From Schistosoma haematobium (Eukaryota; Platyhelminthes; Trematoda; Strigeidida; Schistosomatidae), in NCBI RefSeq assembly GCF_000699445.3, contig NC_067198.1, forward strand, positions 40,975,691 through 41,039,690: a DNA stretch of 64,000 nucleotides, in the 5' to 3' direction. The number at the start of each line of letters is the position of its first letter. Position 1 is the first letter of the stretch. The notes under the pieces were generated by a model that was not told the DNA's origin, did no database searches, and saw only the letters and a program-made list of their open reading frames with translations. This document shows positions 21,430 to 33,079 of this stretch, in pieces. A program made the translations under genes and the position numbers.

Positions 21430-21808
21430 GGCTTGCTTGAATATCTGCGCTAGATATTTCAATAAGTCATCTATTTTTGTTTGTTTCAATACATCCTTAT
21501 GGCTATTAATCGCATAACTCATTCAGGTACATTTCTGAAAAGGTGTACAACCTTTCGTTGTACAAGTTACAAAAGGCTCAATACAGAGATTTCGTGATTG
21601 CTGACAATATACAGCCAAAAAGAAATGTACATTATTTAGATGTCAATTCCTTAACTGCTAACGTCTAACTGGCAACCATTCAATATTTATTGTAAGGATC
21701 GATTAAGAAATAAGAAATGGAAACTTGTTGAAATAGTTTGTGCTGAGAATTCTATATTGTACCAAAACTACAATATTGAATACAGCAATCAGTAATAATA
21801 ATAATAAT
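21430..21808 (+). repeat. Repeat F copy
   Basis: Full-length match to 9005-9385, with an (AAT)n tail ending near 21808 directly before the right direct duplication. Confidence 0.7.
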
Positions 21809-21892
21809 GGAAAGTCATTTTTTAGTAGACGCCGAGTATTTATTTATACAAACAGTAGAAATAAACTTACATCCTGTTTGATAAACTCATAG
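21809..21892. repeat. Right copy of the 83-bp flanking direct duplication
   Basis: Partner of 20948-21030. About 780 bp of repeat material lies between the copies. Confidence 0.85.
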
Positions 21893-22340
21893 CCTATAAC
21901 AGTTCATCATTTGTCTCCTACAACTTTCATTTCATATCATTTATCTAAGTAAATCTTGTCAACAATTATTTTCCTGACATATAATTGAATTACCGTTTAG
22001 TTTGATAACATCCACAGGATATGTATATCTATATCTGTCTTGGATAAAAAGCATTCCAACATTTGTCTCCTTTGATTATTTGAATTAAAGGGATTCACTA
22101 TTGTTTTCTTCTATTCGTTGAAATGTACACAACTATTTACCATTAACAATAAGCCAATATCAAAATACTAAATTAACTAAAGATGATAATGTCAAATTCT
22201 ATGACATATTTGACTAGTTTTTTCCTCCTACAAAAGTACTATGGTACTATGGTGAATTTGATGAAAAGTATAAAAAAACAACAACAAATAACCGTTATTA
22301 TTTGGATATGTCACAAATATATCTCAATCCTTTATTATCT
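21893..22340. other. AT-rich gap
   Basis: Nothing recognised. Confidence 0.4.
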
Positions 22341-22632
22341 GATAACTAAACAATCTATAGATTGGTGGTCTAGTTTCAAATGACTCATGATATTAATCAT
22401 TGAAATGACTATAATATCCGCAAAAACCTTTCTGATGATATATAGATTACCTAAGTTTTATGGTAAAAAATAGACATGTGAAATATATTTTTTAGATAAA
22501 GATACTACTGATAAACAGCTGACTTACTGATAGATATGTCATTTAGCTTATTATCAGAAGGGGTTTTGTGGAGATTTTTACAAATTTCAATAGTTGAAAT
22601 CATGAGTCAATTGCAGCTAGACCACTATGGCT
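22340..22632. mobile_element. Family B end fragments, plus then minus
   Basis: 22345-22435 is a plus-orientation tail ending 'aaaacctttctgatgata'. 22555-22632 is a minus-orientation tail starting 'tatcagaaggggttttgtgg'. Between them is unrecognised DNA. No hammerhead. Confidence 0.6.
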
Positions 22633-22639
22633 CTTATGT

Positions 22640-23110
22640 GAGATTTCATATTATCATTCCTGATATTCAAGTCGTTATATCTGAAGTGAATCTATAAACT
22701 ACGATTCTTAATTTAATTATCAGAGTTATTGAACTGTGGTAGTGCATTGTTTAGGTATACAAAATCTAATGATTGTACTATGTTAATAATAGTAAGTAAT
22801 TTAGAGGTCTAGAAGATTACAGTTCACATTTGATATATCAATGGTATAAATTATGCTTTATGAATTATAATATTACAATATTTTAATCAAGGGGCTAATC
22901 AAATTCTTTAAGAAATTCAATAAGACAATAACAAGTACTGAATTAAGAAGTAAAGGAAAACTTGTGCAATTACATACTAAAAAAATAGATTGGGAAACGC
23001 TTTGTAATAATAAAGTGAACTCTATAAGTAATCCTGGATTTCAAGTTGATGTAAAGAAATAACATCAATGTTAATATGGTAAATATTTTGAAATAAATAT
23101 CCATATTGTA
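22640..23110. other. AT-rich gap
   Basis: Nothing recognised. Confidence 0.4.
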
Positions 23111-23114
23111 TATT

Positions 23115-23322
23115 TGTCAATATCACCATTAGAATATACACAAAGGAAAAAGCAAGATTCTCCGATACAACACAAAATGCACCAATCCAATCACAATTGA
23201 AGGAGAAGATTTGGAAGATGTAAAATTCTTTACATATCTGGGCAGCATCATTGATGAACAAGGTGAATGTGATGAAGATGTGAAGGCAAGGATCGGCAAA
23301 GCAAGAGTAGCATATCTTAATA
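23115..23322 (+). mobile_element. RTE RT/thumb fragment
   Basis: A plus-strand fragment homologous to 11530-11690: it reads through ITIEGEDLEDVKFFTYLGS and DEQGECDEDVKARIGKARVAYL. Cut at both ends; joined to family B sequence at about 23325. Confidence 0.8.
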
Positions 23323-23324
23323 GT

Positions 23325-23830
23325 TGTATCCTTGAATCAATTGAAGCTAGATCACCATGAAAAGTCTGAAAGCACTGGACGGCTTTTTCGTCTTAGTATG
23401 GAACTTCTCAGCAATCCGCATCCACGATCCCGCTTCGTCTCTTGTTATACTACTAATTTTCCAAGTAGACAGCCACAATTAATAAAAATAAATCTTTTAG
23501 AAATAATAGCATATGAATCCAGAGTTGTAAGTGAAATAAAATGGGACTATTGATTTTTGTAGATTAGTTCGAACACTGATCTTCGTGAAGCGATTATTTA
23601 AAATCCTGAAGTACTGAATAGACGTGCAGTCTTAGTATGAGAATATTCAGCAGTGTTTATTCAAAACCCTACCGGAGATTGGAGCCGACATCACTTGTCT
23701 CATGAATGAGTGCTTAACATCTACACCAGAGTGACAATATCAACCCAACATATCCTAGCTAAGATCAATTTGTGATCTACATAACGAAAATCCTACAACC
23801 TCTACAACACTTTCCCCTATATTAATTCAA
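23325..23830 (-). mobile_element. Two family B remnants
   Basis: 23325-23455: minus tail and hammerhead region, with 'gcactggacggctttttcgt' on plus. 23590-23830: a strongly decayed second minus copy, 'tcagcagtgtttattcaaaa' and a degraded head. Confidence 0.55.
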
Positions 23831-24057
23831 AGTGTTTATGTTGAAATACTCGGCAGGTAATGTTAATTCGAAAGAGTTTAAAGGTTAAACAAAGTTAAGA
23901 GATTAATAGTCAGAATGAATAAAGATAACATAGAGTGAGAAAAAAACAATCCAAATATAAATCAGCTCAATTGTTTGGTAATAGATTACGTAATGTATAA
24001 AATGACACTAATTAAGTAAAAGGACAGTAAATTGAAGTGAGTGTAAAATAAATTATT

Positions 24058-26906
24058 TATGGGTTACTACTGGTCTCAAGCCCGGCTAAAGCAGGAAGGT
24101 TGAACATGAGTTTAGCAACCTCATTTCGTAGAAAAAATCTTGCTAAAAAAACGCCAACAAGCTTAAACAAATGAAACAATTTAAACTCTTCCCTCTCAGT
24201 TGAAGGGGGAATTATGGCGCCTTAGGTTGAAATCCGAGATCCTTCGGTAGTCACGAGGTCGATGCTCCTTTCAACAACCAGAGCAACAAATTTTATAGGT
24301 ACATGGAACGTCTGGACAATGTCAGAGACCGAGAAGAATAGTCAAATAGCAACGGAAATGAGGAGATACAAATTGGCAGTACTTGGAATTAGCGAAACAC
24401 ATTGAACCAAAGCTGGACAACAAAGGCTAGATATGGGAAAAACGCTGCTATACTCCGGTCACCAAAACCAAAATGCTCCACACACTCACAGAGTTCCTCT
24501 AATGCTGTCCAAATATGCACTAAGTGCACTATTCGGATGGGAAACTCATGGATCCACAATCATCACAGAATCCTTCAAAAGAGAGAATGAGGGAGTCACG
24601 ATGAATGGTATCCAGTGTTATGCATCCAACAGTGATAGTGATGACAACAATTAGGATCAGTTCTATGAGAGGCTGCAATCAATCATGGCGAAGTGCCCAA
24701 CAAACGATCTCATCATCCTGATGCCAGACCTGAACTCCAAAGTCGGAATGGACAACAACAGTAATAAATACATCATGGAACGACAAGGATTGACTGGGAG
24801 AGAGAATCGGAAATGATGAGAAATTTTCAAATCTATGTGCATTGAACAAAATGTTTATTGGCGGCACAATATCCCACCACGACTCCATACACAAAGCTAC
24901 ATCGGTCTCACCGGATCCCAACATGGAGAACAAGATAGATCATATTTGTATCAATAAAAAATTCCGAACGACAATGGGAGATGTGAGAATTAAGAGAGGA
25001 GGTGATGTAGCTGCAGATCACCACTTGGTTGTGGTGAAAATGAAACTGAAGCTAGAGAAACACTGACTAGCTGAGAAAACAGGATTACAAAGGTTCAATA
25101 CAGCCTTGCTGCAAGAGACTAACAAACTCAACGAATTCATGATAACTCAACAACATGTTCTAATTCTTACAGCATCTACTGGAAGAAGAAACTACGACGG
25201 AGGACAACTGGAAAAGGATCGAAGAAGTATTAACTTCAATGTGTAAGAAGGTTTTGGAACTCTAGAAGCATAATCATAAGGAATGGATCTCTATCGAAAC
25301 TCTGGACAGATAAAGTCAAGGCATAAGCTCAATACAAAGAAACAAACGGGCAAGTGAAGAAGAGCATTAAAGTCGACAAGCACAAATACGTGGAAGATCT
25401 AGCAGCGACGGCGAAAAAAGCTGCAAGAGAAGAAAATATGAAACAACTATATGGTAAAACGAAGAAACTGGCAGGGAGATATAGTAAACCAGAGAGACCG
25501 GTCAAGGAAAAAGAAGGCAAGACGGTCACCGAGATTCATGAACAGAGAAACAGATGGGTAGAACACCTCAAGGAACTCTTGAATAGCCCGGCCCCATTGA
25601 ATCCACTGGATATCGGAGCAGCGCACACATACCTTCCCATAGATGTCACTCCACCAACGGCCGAAGAAATCAGGATGGCCATCAGACATATCAAAAGTGG
25701 GAAAGCTGTAGGGCCTGACAATATACCAGCCGAAGTTCTGAAGTCAAACATAGAAGTAACTGCAGATACGGTTCACATCCCACTCAGGAAGATTTGAGAG
25801 GAAGAATAAGTATCAAGAACAGACTGGAAAGAAGCATACCTCATCAAGATATCAAAGAAAGGAGATCTGAGCAAATGTGAGAACTACAGAGACACCACAC
25901 TATTATCAGTACCACAAAAGGTTTTCAGCAGTGTTGTTGAACCGGATGAAAGACTCAGTAGACATCAAACTTCGAGATCAACAGGCTGGATTCCGTAACG
26001 ATCGGCCGTACACAGACCGAATTGTGACAATACGTATCATCGTTGAACAATCAACTTAATGAAATTCAACACTATACATCAACTTCCTTGATTATGAAAA
26101 AAGCATTAAAAAGTGTGGATAGAAGGATATTATGGAAACTTCTTTGACATTATGGTGTACCAAAGAAGATCGTCAGTATCATCCGGAATTCATACTATGG
26201 ACTACACTGCAAAGTCATGCATGTAGGACAGCTGACAAACAGTGCTGCTAAATCTTCCCCTTCCAATTTCTTCCGATGGTTGACTGGATTATGAATACAA
26301 CAGAGCACCAACCCAAACGCAATTGATGGAGAAACTCTGGAAGATGTGGAATCATCCACGTACATATCCGGGCAGCATCATCAGTGAATAAGGATTAGCA
26401 ATAGAAGCACATCATTCCTACTGCTGAAGAATATATGGAACTCAAAACAACTGTCAATCCGTATCAAGGTGAAAATCTTCAGTACAAACATCAATACAGT
26501 CAGTTCTACTGTACGGAGGTGAGACGTGGAGAATTACTACAACCATCATCAAGAAGTTACATGTATTTATGAACAATTGTCTACACAAGATACTTAATGT
26601 GAGTTGGCCAAATACCATCAGCAAAAGCCTACTGTAGGAGAGAACAAACCAACTTCCAACTGGAGAGGAAATTAGGAAAAGGCGTTGGAAGTGGATAGGA
26701 AACAAACTGAAGAAATCATCAAACTGCATCACGAGGCAAGTGTTAACTTGGAATCCTAGAAGAAAACGAACAAGAGGAAGACTGAGGAAAACATGAAAAG
26801 GATGAATAAAAAGTGGAATGAACTGGAAAGGATTTCCCAAGTTAGGGTTGGATGGGGAGTGCCGGTGGATGGCCTATACTGCTCCATGAGGAATGACAGA
26901 CGTAAT
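24058..26906 (+). pseudogene. RTE-like retrotransposon, longest copy, broken
   Basis: Reads from the family's GC-richer 5' region (about 24058-24290) through an AP-type endonuclease: TWNVWTMSETEK near 24302, LGISETH near 24384, then PDLNSKVG near 24726 (GDLN changed to PDLN) and DHICINKKFR near 24940. After a lysine-rich linker the RT begins at about 25650 (EEIRMAIRHIKSGKAVGPDN, open 25354-25797), then RDQQAGFRNDR near 25970 and VDRRILWKLL near 26117. The catalytic FADD region is deleted: near 26280 the sequence jumps from WLTGL to the post-catalytic NAIDGETLEDVE. The C-terminus (26300-26900) is frameshifted. It ends in an AAGTAAG tail near 26906. At least five stops or shifts; not functional. 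Confidence 0.88.
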
Positions 26907-26919
26907 TAAGTAAGTATGC

Positions 26920-27278
26920 GTTTACAGGTTTAATATTAGTAATTATCGTATCATTCCAAAGATATGTGAATAATAGTGAAAAGTAGACTACATATACATT
27001 AATCATATTAGTTCACCTTATAATTAACATAACTATTAATTTATTTCGCTTAGAAGTGGTCAATTTAAAAGAAGTAATTATAGCATATTTCATTTTCTAT
27101 CTAAATCTCCCATTCCATAAACATATTACTTGTACCATTTGGGAAACATTGATTCTGATAGTTTTTTTCACCAACAACTATATACACATACCCACACACA
27201 ACCAAACACACACACACACCGTAGATATAACATATAGTTTTGATCAACTCAAATAATTGTATGATAATTACATTTGTC
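26920..27278. other. AT-rich gap with (CA)n
   Basis: Only a short (CA)n tract near 27196-27222. Confidence 0.4.
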
Positions 27279-27279
27279 A

Positions 27280-27490
27280 GTTGAAGCTAGACCACCATTG
27301 AAAACCTGGAAGCACTGGACGGCCGTTTCATCCTAGTATAGGACTCCTCAGCAGTGCGCATCCACGATCCCGCACCCCGCGGGATTCGAACCCAGGACCT
27401 ACTGGTGGTCTAGCTTCAACTGACTCATGATTTCAACCTGTGAAATTTTCTAAAATCTCCACAAAACTCATTCTGATAATTACATTTGTG
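27280..27490 (-). mobile_element. Family B foldback with intact hammerhead
   Basis: Minus-orientation tail, hammerhead (27312-27357) and the box B half of the head ('gcgggattcgaacccagg', about 27377-27394). It then jumps at about 27407 to a plus-orientation tail ending 'ctccacaaaactcattctga'. The inverted tails are about 70 bp. Confidence 0.82.
27312..27357 (-). ncRNA. Hammerhead ribozyme, family B, intact
   Basis: Minus strand: GCACUG, core CUGAGGA, stem II GUCC/GGAU, GAAA, stem III AC/GU with loop GGCC, site GUC, then CAGUGC. All six stem I pairs form. The cut would fall between 27318 and 27317. This is the cleanest family B fold in the window; the family differs from Sm-alpha in stem I sequence and in N7 = G. 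Confidence 0.88.
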
Positions 27491-27602
27491 TAAGTAATTA
27501 ATCACTTCATTCATAGTATATCTATAACAGTCAAATGATATCATCCGTTCAACAACAACAAAATGTTGCAGAGATGAAACAAAACGGTAATCAACGTGTA
27601 AT

Positions 27603-27661
27603 TTATTAGAAAAGTTTTAAGAAAAGAAAAGAAAAAGAAAAAGAAAGAAAAGAAAAGACAA
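27603..27661 (+). repeat. Purine (AAAAG)n tract
   Basis: Imperfect AAAAG/AAAG run. Confidence 0.85.
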
Positions 27662-27689
27662 AACCTAATTCAATAAGTCAATGTTAATT

Positions 27690-27818
27690 AGTATTAAGAC
27701 AATATCGAGGCAATCTGCACAGAATATAAATATGCCAATAACAAATGGATCAATTCCAGTCCTAAATAATAACAATGGGAAGAGACAAGTAGGCAACAAC
27801 AACACCAAATGAATTTTT
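27690..27818 (+). mobile_element. Family A tail fragment
   Basis: Contains 'acaatatcgaggcaatctgc' and 'aacaatgggaagagacaagt', the plus-orientation family A tail, without head or hammerhead. Confidence 0.7.
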
Positions 27819-27819
27819 A

Positions 27820-28268
27820 TTTTATTTGTCAAAAACTGAATAATCATGTTGTCAACTCATAAAATTAAAACAAAATAAACACACAAAAAAATTGTTTTAT
27901 AAATAAGTTATTATTTTACATTGACAATATGAATGAATCATCAATGTCTATTTCCATGTGTTTTGACATTGAATCTATAGTTTGTTAGCAGTTTACATTG
28001 TTGTCAACAATCATCTATAAACTTATAAAAAGAAGGAACAAGGTAAATCATCACTGACAGTTTTGTTTGTTGGTTTGTTTCTCTTTTTTGGTTAAATTTT
28101 ATGTGACTAGTAAATTATTTCATTCTAATTGTGAAGACTAATACAAGCCATTAAACTTTCTGATCTTTTCCAAACTAAAACTGAAACTGAATTCTTTGTA
28201 TCATAGTTGAAAAGTTGGAAAATGATGAAAATGAATTTCTGTTTGTCTATTTCTTTTTTTGTGTGTGT
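27820..28268. other. AT-rich gap
   Basis: Nothing recognised apart from a short GT tract near 28261. Confidence 0.4.
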
Positions 28269-28269
28269 G

Positions 28270-28462
28270 TGGATATTATGGTAATTTAATAGTTGAATTC
28301 ATGAGTCAATTAAGATATTAACTCACTGAAGACAATGGTGAACGGTGGCTCAACAGGCGGTGGTTGGAGGTAGTCGACAGGAAACCCTGAACCCGGGTTT
28401 TGTGCTACTTGTCACTCGTCAGCAAGGTGTACCTGTAATCTTGAGGGAACTGGCGATCGCCA
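28270..28462 (-). mobile_element. Family B end plus family C minus fragment
   Basis: 28275-28362 is a minus family B end and inner piece. 28365-28455 is a minus family C hammerhead region (28377-28436) whose G12 has become A (CACAAAAC), so it should not cleave. It stands head-to-head with the complete family C unit that follows. Confidence 0.7.
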
Positions 28463-28848
28463 CCCAGTGATCAATCAATTGTGATTACATCTCAGTCCTA
28501 CAGGAGGTCGGTCACGGCTCGGATAGCTCAGTGGTAACGTCTCTGACTGTGAAGCTGGGTGATACGGGATCGAATCCGCCAAGGAGCACCAGTTCCTTCA
28601 AGATTACAGGTACACCTTGCTGACGAGTGCCAAGTAGCGCGAAACCCGTGTCCAGGGTTTCCTGTCGACTACCTTCAACCACCATCTAATCTCAATATAT
28701 AGTGCACGTAGTGTCGAGTCACCTAGACTGGTGGCCACATTGCAACATGATCAATAGCATTCGATCTGCACTAATAAGGACTAGACACGCACGACATTGA
28801 TTGCAACCCGGTGACCAATCAATTGTGACGGTGTCTCAATTTCTTGGG
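28463..28848 (+). mobile_element. Family C hammerhead repeat, full unit
   Basis: tRNA-like head with box A TAGCTCAGTGG (28523-28533) and box B GGATCGAATCC (28567-28577), then the hammerhead (28606-28665) and a 3' part of about 180 bp. A variant of 'gatcaatcaattgtgattac' at the start recurs at the end (28823-28840), as at a monomer junction of a tandem repeat of about 365 bp. Non-coding. Confidence 0.85.
28606..28665 (+). ncRNA. Hammerhead ribozyme, family C, intact
   Basis: Distal stem I ACAGG (28606-28610) pairs with CCUGU (28661-28665). Proximal CCUUG pairs with CAGGG including a G-U. Core CUGACGA, stem II GUGC/GCGC, GAAA, stem III AC/GU with loop CCGU. Site GUC, cut after 28652. The internal-loop layout matches family A although the sequence differs. 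Confidence 0.88.
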
Positions 28849-28849
28849 T

Positions 28850-29045
28850 TGGCTGAAGTTAGACATTAACACCGTTGGATGCCGGCTAACTCGGTGGTTT
28901 AGAGGTTAAGCGTTCGCGTACGAGACCGATAGGTCCTGGGTTAGAATCCTGCGAGGCGGGATGGTGGATGCGAACTTCTGAAGAGTCTCATGCTAGGTTT
29001 TCCATGGTGGTCCAGCTCCAAATGACTCATGATCTCAACCATTGA
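28850..29045 (+). mobile_element. Family B element, hammerhead truncated
   Basis: Starts 'ggttggctgaagttagacat', has a good tRNA-like head (box B GGTTAGAATCC, one change), then CUGAAGAGUCUCAUGCUAG. It jumps straight to the tail, so the second half of the ribozyme is missing. Confidence 0.75.
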
Positions 29046-29314
29046 AAAAAATTCTAAATAAAATCCCAAATTGAATTTTAAAATGGATTAAAGTAAAATG
29101 TTTGGGTGTAAAACATACTTTTTGGGGGATTGTGAACACAAATTTTTTAATTTGGATACTTGGCGATCATTTATATGGTGTTTATGTTTTAGAACTACAA
29201 CTAATGGGGTATCTGAATTTGCCTTGTTTTTTTCAGCAGTTTTGATGAACAGGCTCTAGGAACTGAGAAACTGAACACAGTCTAGTTTTCTTTACTATAA
29301 TTACTTAAATAAAT

Positions 29315-29632
29315 GTAATTTCGATAGTTGGGATCATGAGTCATTTGAAGCTAGACCACCAGGGAAAACCTGTTATCACTGGACGGCCGTTTTCACCTAT
29401 TGTTGGACTACTCAGCAGTGCATATTCACGATCTCGCCTCGTGAGATTCGAACCCAGAACCTATCGGTCTTGCGAGCGAACGCTTAACCTCTTGACCACT
29501 GAGCTAGCCGGCATCCAATGGTGCGAATTTCTAACTTCATCTTCCAGTTTTTCCATGGTGGTCCAGCTTCAACTGACTCATGATCTCAACTATTGAAATT
29601 ACTGTAATATCCACAGAAAACCCTTCTGATAT
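29315..29632 (-). mobile_element. Family B element with terminal inverted repeats
   Basis: Minus-orientation unit with a clear tRNA-like head (29449-29515). From 29545 the plus-orientation tail follows, ending 'cacagaaaacccttctgata'. The hammerhead is damaged (GAAAA and stem II changes). Confidence 0.78.
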
Positions 29633-29639
29633 AAAATAA

Positions 29640-30405
29640 ATGTGTTTAAGAGTGAAGCATTTCTATTAGTAATTTATTGAAAGGTTTGTACAAGGAAAAC
29701 TAATTCAAAATTTCATACAATATTCAAAGTGTAGTGTTAGAAACGAATGGTGTTCATTTTTAGTTATTTTTATTATCGCATCAATGGACATCACTTCTTC
29801 TGATTGAGTAATGGAGAATGAGGGACAAGAATAAATTCTATTCTTTAACATTGTTATTACACTGATTGAAAGACTAAAAGAAAGATAACTTTCAAAGTTA
29901 TCTATCAAAATTTATTTATCAACACTATTTGCAGTTTACTCCCCGTACATGGAGCTATCTACATAAGAATTCACACTAATTAACTATGTCGACCTGTACA
30001 AAATTGCTTGTCTTGATCATTTCAATAATTTCAGATTCTCACAAGATATTTTCTTTAAAAATTTGACACTTAGACCTAAGCAACCGACTGTCTGACCTTC
30101 TTTGATCCATACCATTATTGATTAAATTTTCTGTCCACAAATAACATGAAACTAAGATATTTATTCGTAACTGAATAAGTGTAATCTATCATCAAACTGA
30201 TAATATTTTTTTCATTTAAATGTAAAACCTATGGGTAGAAAAGGACCCATAATGTAAATTTAATTACTTAGTTTCTACTTTTAGTATATAAATAATGATT
30301 TGTTACTCATAATGACCAGTAGTCATGTAAAACACATGTAAGTAGATTCAAAAGTTTTAATGTGGATCTCAGATACAGGAATATTCTAAATTTTCTACTT
30401 GCTTG
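29640..30405. other. AT-rich gap
   Basis: No gene or known repeat recognised. Confidence 0.4.
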
Positions 30406-30414
30406 ACAAAAAAT

Positions 30415-30555
30415 TACCTTGGAAAACCTGGAAGCACTGGACAGCCGTTTCGTCCTATTGTGGGACTCCAGGTTTTCCATGGTGGTCTAGCTTGAACTGA
30501 CTCATGATCTTAACCATTGAAATTACTATAAGATCCACAAAACCCATCTGATAAA
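30415..30555. mobile_element. Short family B foldback
   Basis: Minus hammerhead 3' half (30420-30470) joined to a plus tail ending 'caaaacccatctgataaaaa'. Head and core are deleted. An RTE 3' end abuts the right edge. Confidence 0.7.
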
Positions 30556-30562
30556 AAATTAC

Positions 30563-31118
30563 CTACTTACCTACACCTGTTAATCCCAATGAAGCATAGG
30601 ATGCCAACCAGTATCCTCCAACCCACTCTGTCCTCAGCCTTCCTTTCTAGTTCCATCCAATTGTTCTTCATTCTTCGTATGTCCATCTCCATTTCTCGAT
30701 GTAATGTGTTCTTTAGTCTTCCTCTCCTCCTTTGTTTAGCCTTGAGGATTCCATGTGTGGCCTTGTCTTGTGATGCAGTTCGGTGCTTTCCTCAATATGT
30801 GTCCTATCCACTTCCAACACTTCTTCCTCATTTCTTCCTAAACTGCAATATGGTTTGTTCTCTCCCACAATAGGTTGTTGCTGATAATGTCTGACCAACA
30901 GATGAGGAGTATTTTGCGTAGACAACTGTTGATAAACACCTGCATCTTCTGAATGATAGCTTTCGTGGTTCTCCAGGTTTGCGTCCCATACAGTAGAATT
31001 GTGTTGATATTTGTATTGAAAATTGTGAATTTGTTGTTGTTTGACAGACAGTTGTTTTGAGTTTTGGACATTTTTCAATTGTAGATATGGTGCTCTTTCT
31101 TTGCTGATCCTCGCCTTA
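30563..31118 (-). pseudogene. RTE-like retrotransposon 3' end
   Basis: The minus strand encodes the C-terminal RTE region in two shifted frames (NCLSNNNKFTIFNTNINT; then [21 protein letters not shown] sequence near 30810). It ends in a (TAGG/TAAG)n-like tail at 30563. 5'-truncated after the RT domain. The 94-codon plus-strand frame is antisense. Confidence 0.82.
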
Positions 31119-31119
31119 A

Positions 31120-31910
31120 GAAAAAAATAATATCATTTAAATAACCATGTACTTTGAATTATTAACTTTGTTACTGAACATTGTTAAATAGTGTATAAAT
31201 ATCTTATCTATTCATTATATCCTTATAGATAGTATGGTCTCCTGATCCGTTGACGAAATTGTTACGAGGAATGAAAAGATTTTACCGATTAGAATTGTTG
31301 CAAGTTATGAAGTTTTGATAAAACATGTTATTTTATCAGCCATAACGAAGTGTACATTTTCTTATCTCACAATGTTTCCAATAAACAATATAACATTGGA
31401 ATGTTATTCCAGAAGTTATAGTGAGATACTGTAACTAGTGGAGTATAAACATGTTAGGTGTGAGACATGTGTCCATTACAGACGATAGAAAATGGGTGTG
31501 CAATACAACGAACTAAGTGGGATAAATTTATGGATCATTGGTTCCTAACTTAATAGTCGAGAGATCAAACGTTTACCGAAAGACCGTGGTTCTAGGTTTT
31601 GATCCCCAGTAGGACTGCGATTTTATACTGGAGAAGATCAAAATACTAGGACTAAACTACTGTTCAAAGCTTTCTGGTTTGCAGTGGTTCTCTAAGTAAA
31701 ATCACTTCATGATGTAAAGTATGTAAAATATGACGTCCATATACATATGTGAATCTAAATGAAAATAAATTCTACATTTTCACCAAATAGTATTTAGTGA
31801 AATCAAGCACAGTTCTAACATGTATGACATAACACTAAATCATGGTTACAACCACAAGCTTCAGTACTATTTTCAAACAAAAAGTGTTGTTTAATAATCT
31901 AAATAAAACC
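31120..31910. other. AT-rich gap with a tRNA-like patch
   Basis: Mostly unrecognised. Around 31556-31615 a box-B-like GGTTTTGATCCCC preceded by 'gatcaaacgtttaccgaaag' resembles a decayed tRNA-derived SINE head, seen only once. Confidence 0.3.
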
Positions 31911-31914
31911 ATAA

Positions 31915-32025
31915 TCAGTATAGGGTTGTGGAGATTATTGAGTTTCAATTGAAATCATAAACCGATCAATAGTAGACCACCATTGAAAACCTGAAGTCCC
32001 ATACAAGGACGAAACGGTCATTCAG
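31915..32025. mobile_element. Family B fragment with internal deletion
   Basis: Minus tail 'gggttgtggagattattgag' to 'accattgaaaacctga', then a short plus piece 'gaaacggtcattcagtg'. Core lost. Confidence 0.6.
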
Positions 32026-32204
32026 TGTATTTAATTAAGAAATATAATCATCATTCTGGTGTTTTCTTGAGTACACATGATATAAAGTGTTATTATTGAT
32101 TTATGGGAAATATTTTCTGTTTGACATTATTTTCGAATGCAATTGCTGTATGCATGTACATCAACGTAATTTTTAACTCTGAGACTTTAAAGTAATTTTC
32201 AAAT

Positions 32205-32760
32205 ACGTTCAATAGTTAAGATCATGAGTCAGCTGAAGCTAGACCACCATGGAAAACCTGGAAGCACTAAACAATGGTTTCGTCCGAATGTGGGACTCCG
32301 CAGCAGTACGCACACACGATCCCGTCTCCCGAAATTCGAAACCAGTACATATTGGTCTCGTGCTAGACCATTAAGCCGGCATCCGATGGTAATAATATTT
32401 AACTTCAACTAATCCACGAAATTGAGCGACACATCCACCATTGTCTTCAATGAGTCACTATCTCACATTAAACCCGGTTGAATTCCACAGGTCACTGCTT
32501 CTCACTAGAACTTCAGAAAATACCTCTCGAAGCCAGTCACTAGTGAGCTTATCTTGATCAGTAGCAGAAGAGTTGTTTAATGGATATTATAGTAATTTTA
32601 GTAGTTGATTGTGGATGCGCACTGTTGAGGAGTCCCACAACAGGAAGAAACGCCCGCCCAGTGTTTCTAGGTTTTCCATGATGGCCTAGCTTCAACTGAC
32701 TCATGATCTCATTTATTGAAATTACTCTAATCTCCACAACAACCCTTCTGAGACTAAATT
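32205..32760. mobile_element. Family B foldback, near full-length minus plus 3' part
   Basis: 32215-32560 is a near complete minus unit including the region upstream of the head ('ctcacattaaacccggttga' and 'cagtcactagtgagc'). From about 32605 a plus hammerhead (about 32617-32665, core UUGAGGA, GGAAGAAAC) and tail follow, ending 'caacaacccttctgag'. Both hammerheads have core changes. Confidence 0.78.
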
Positions 32761-33079
32761 TCATATCTCACACCTTATTAGTTTAGGAACTATATTTTGA
32801 TAATTTATGGAAGCCTCAACTATTTCATTCCTTGCATAACTTAATTTATCTCCTTCCAAATATCTATACTCAGAATTCAAACTACTGAAAATATTTTGTT
32901 TACTATGTATCGAAATTAAACAAAGGTTTTTCAGTCTCTCTTTGTTTATCTCATCATATTTTGCTAGGTTATATGGTATGAGCAATGTTTATTTCTTTGT
33001 TTATTTCAAGCATAGGTAAACACATGTTGTGTTATAAAAACTGACAAATAGTTTCAAAAATTTGACTAAATAATACATT

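Noticed and set aside
31543..31620. Fourth tRNA-derived SINE family
   Set aside because: A single box-B-like site with a poor box A and no second copy; noted only in the gap entry.
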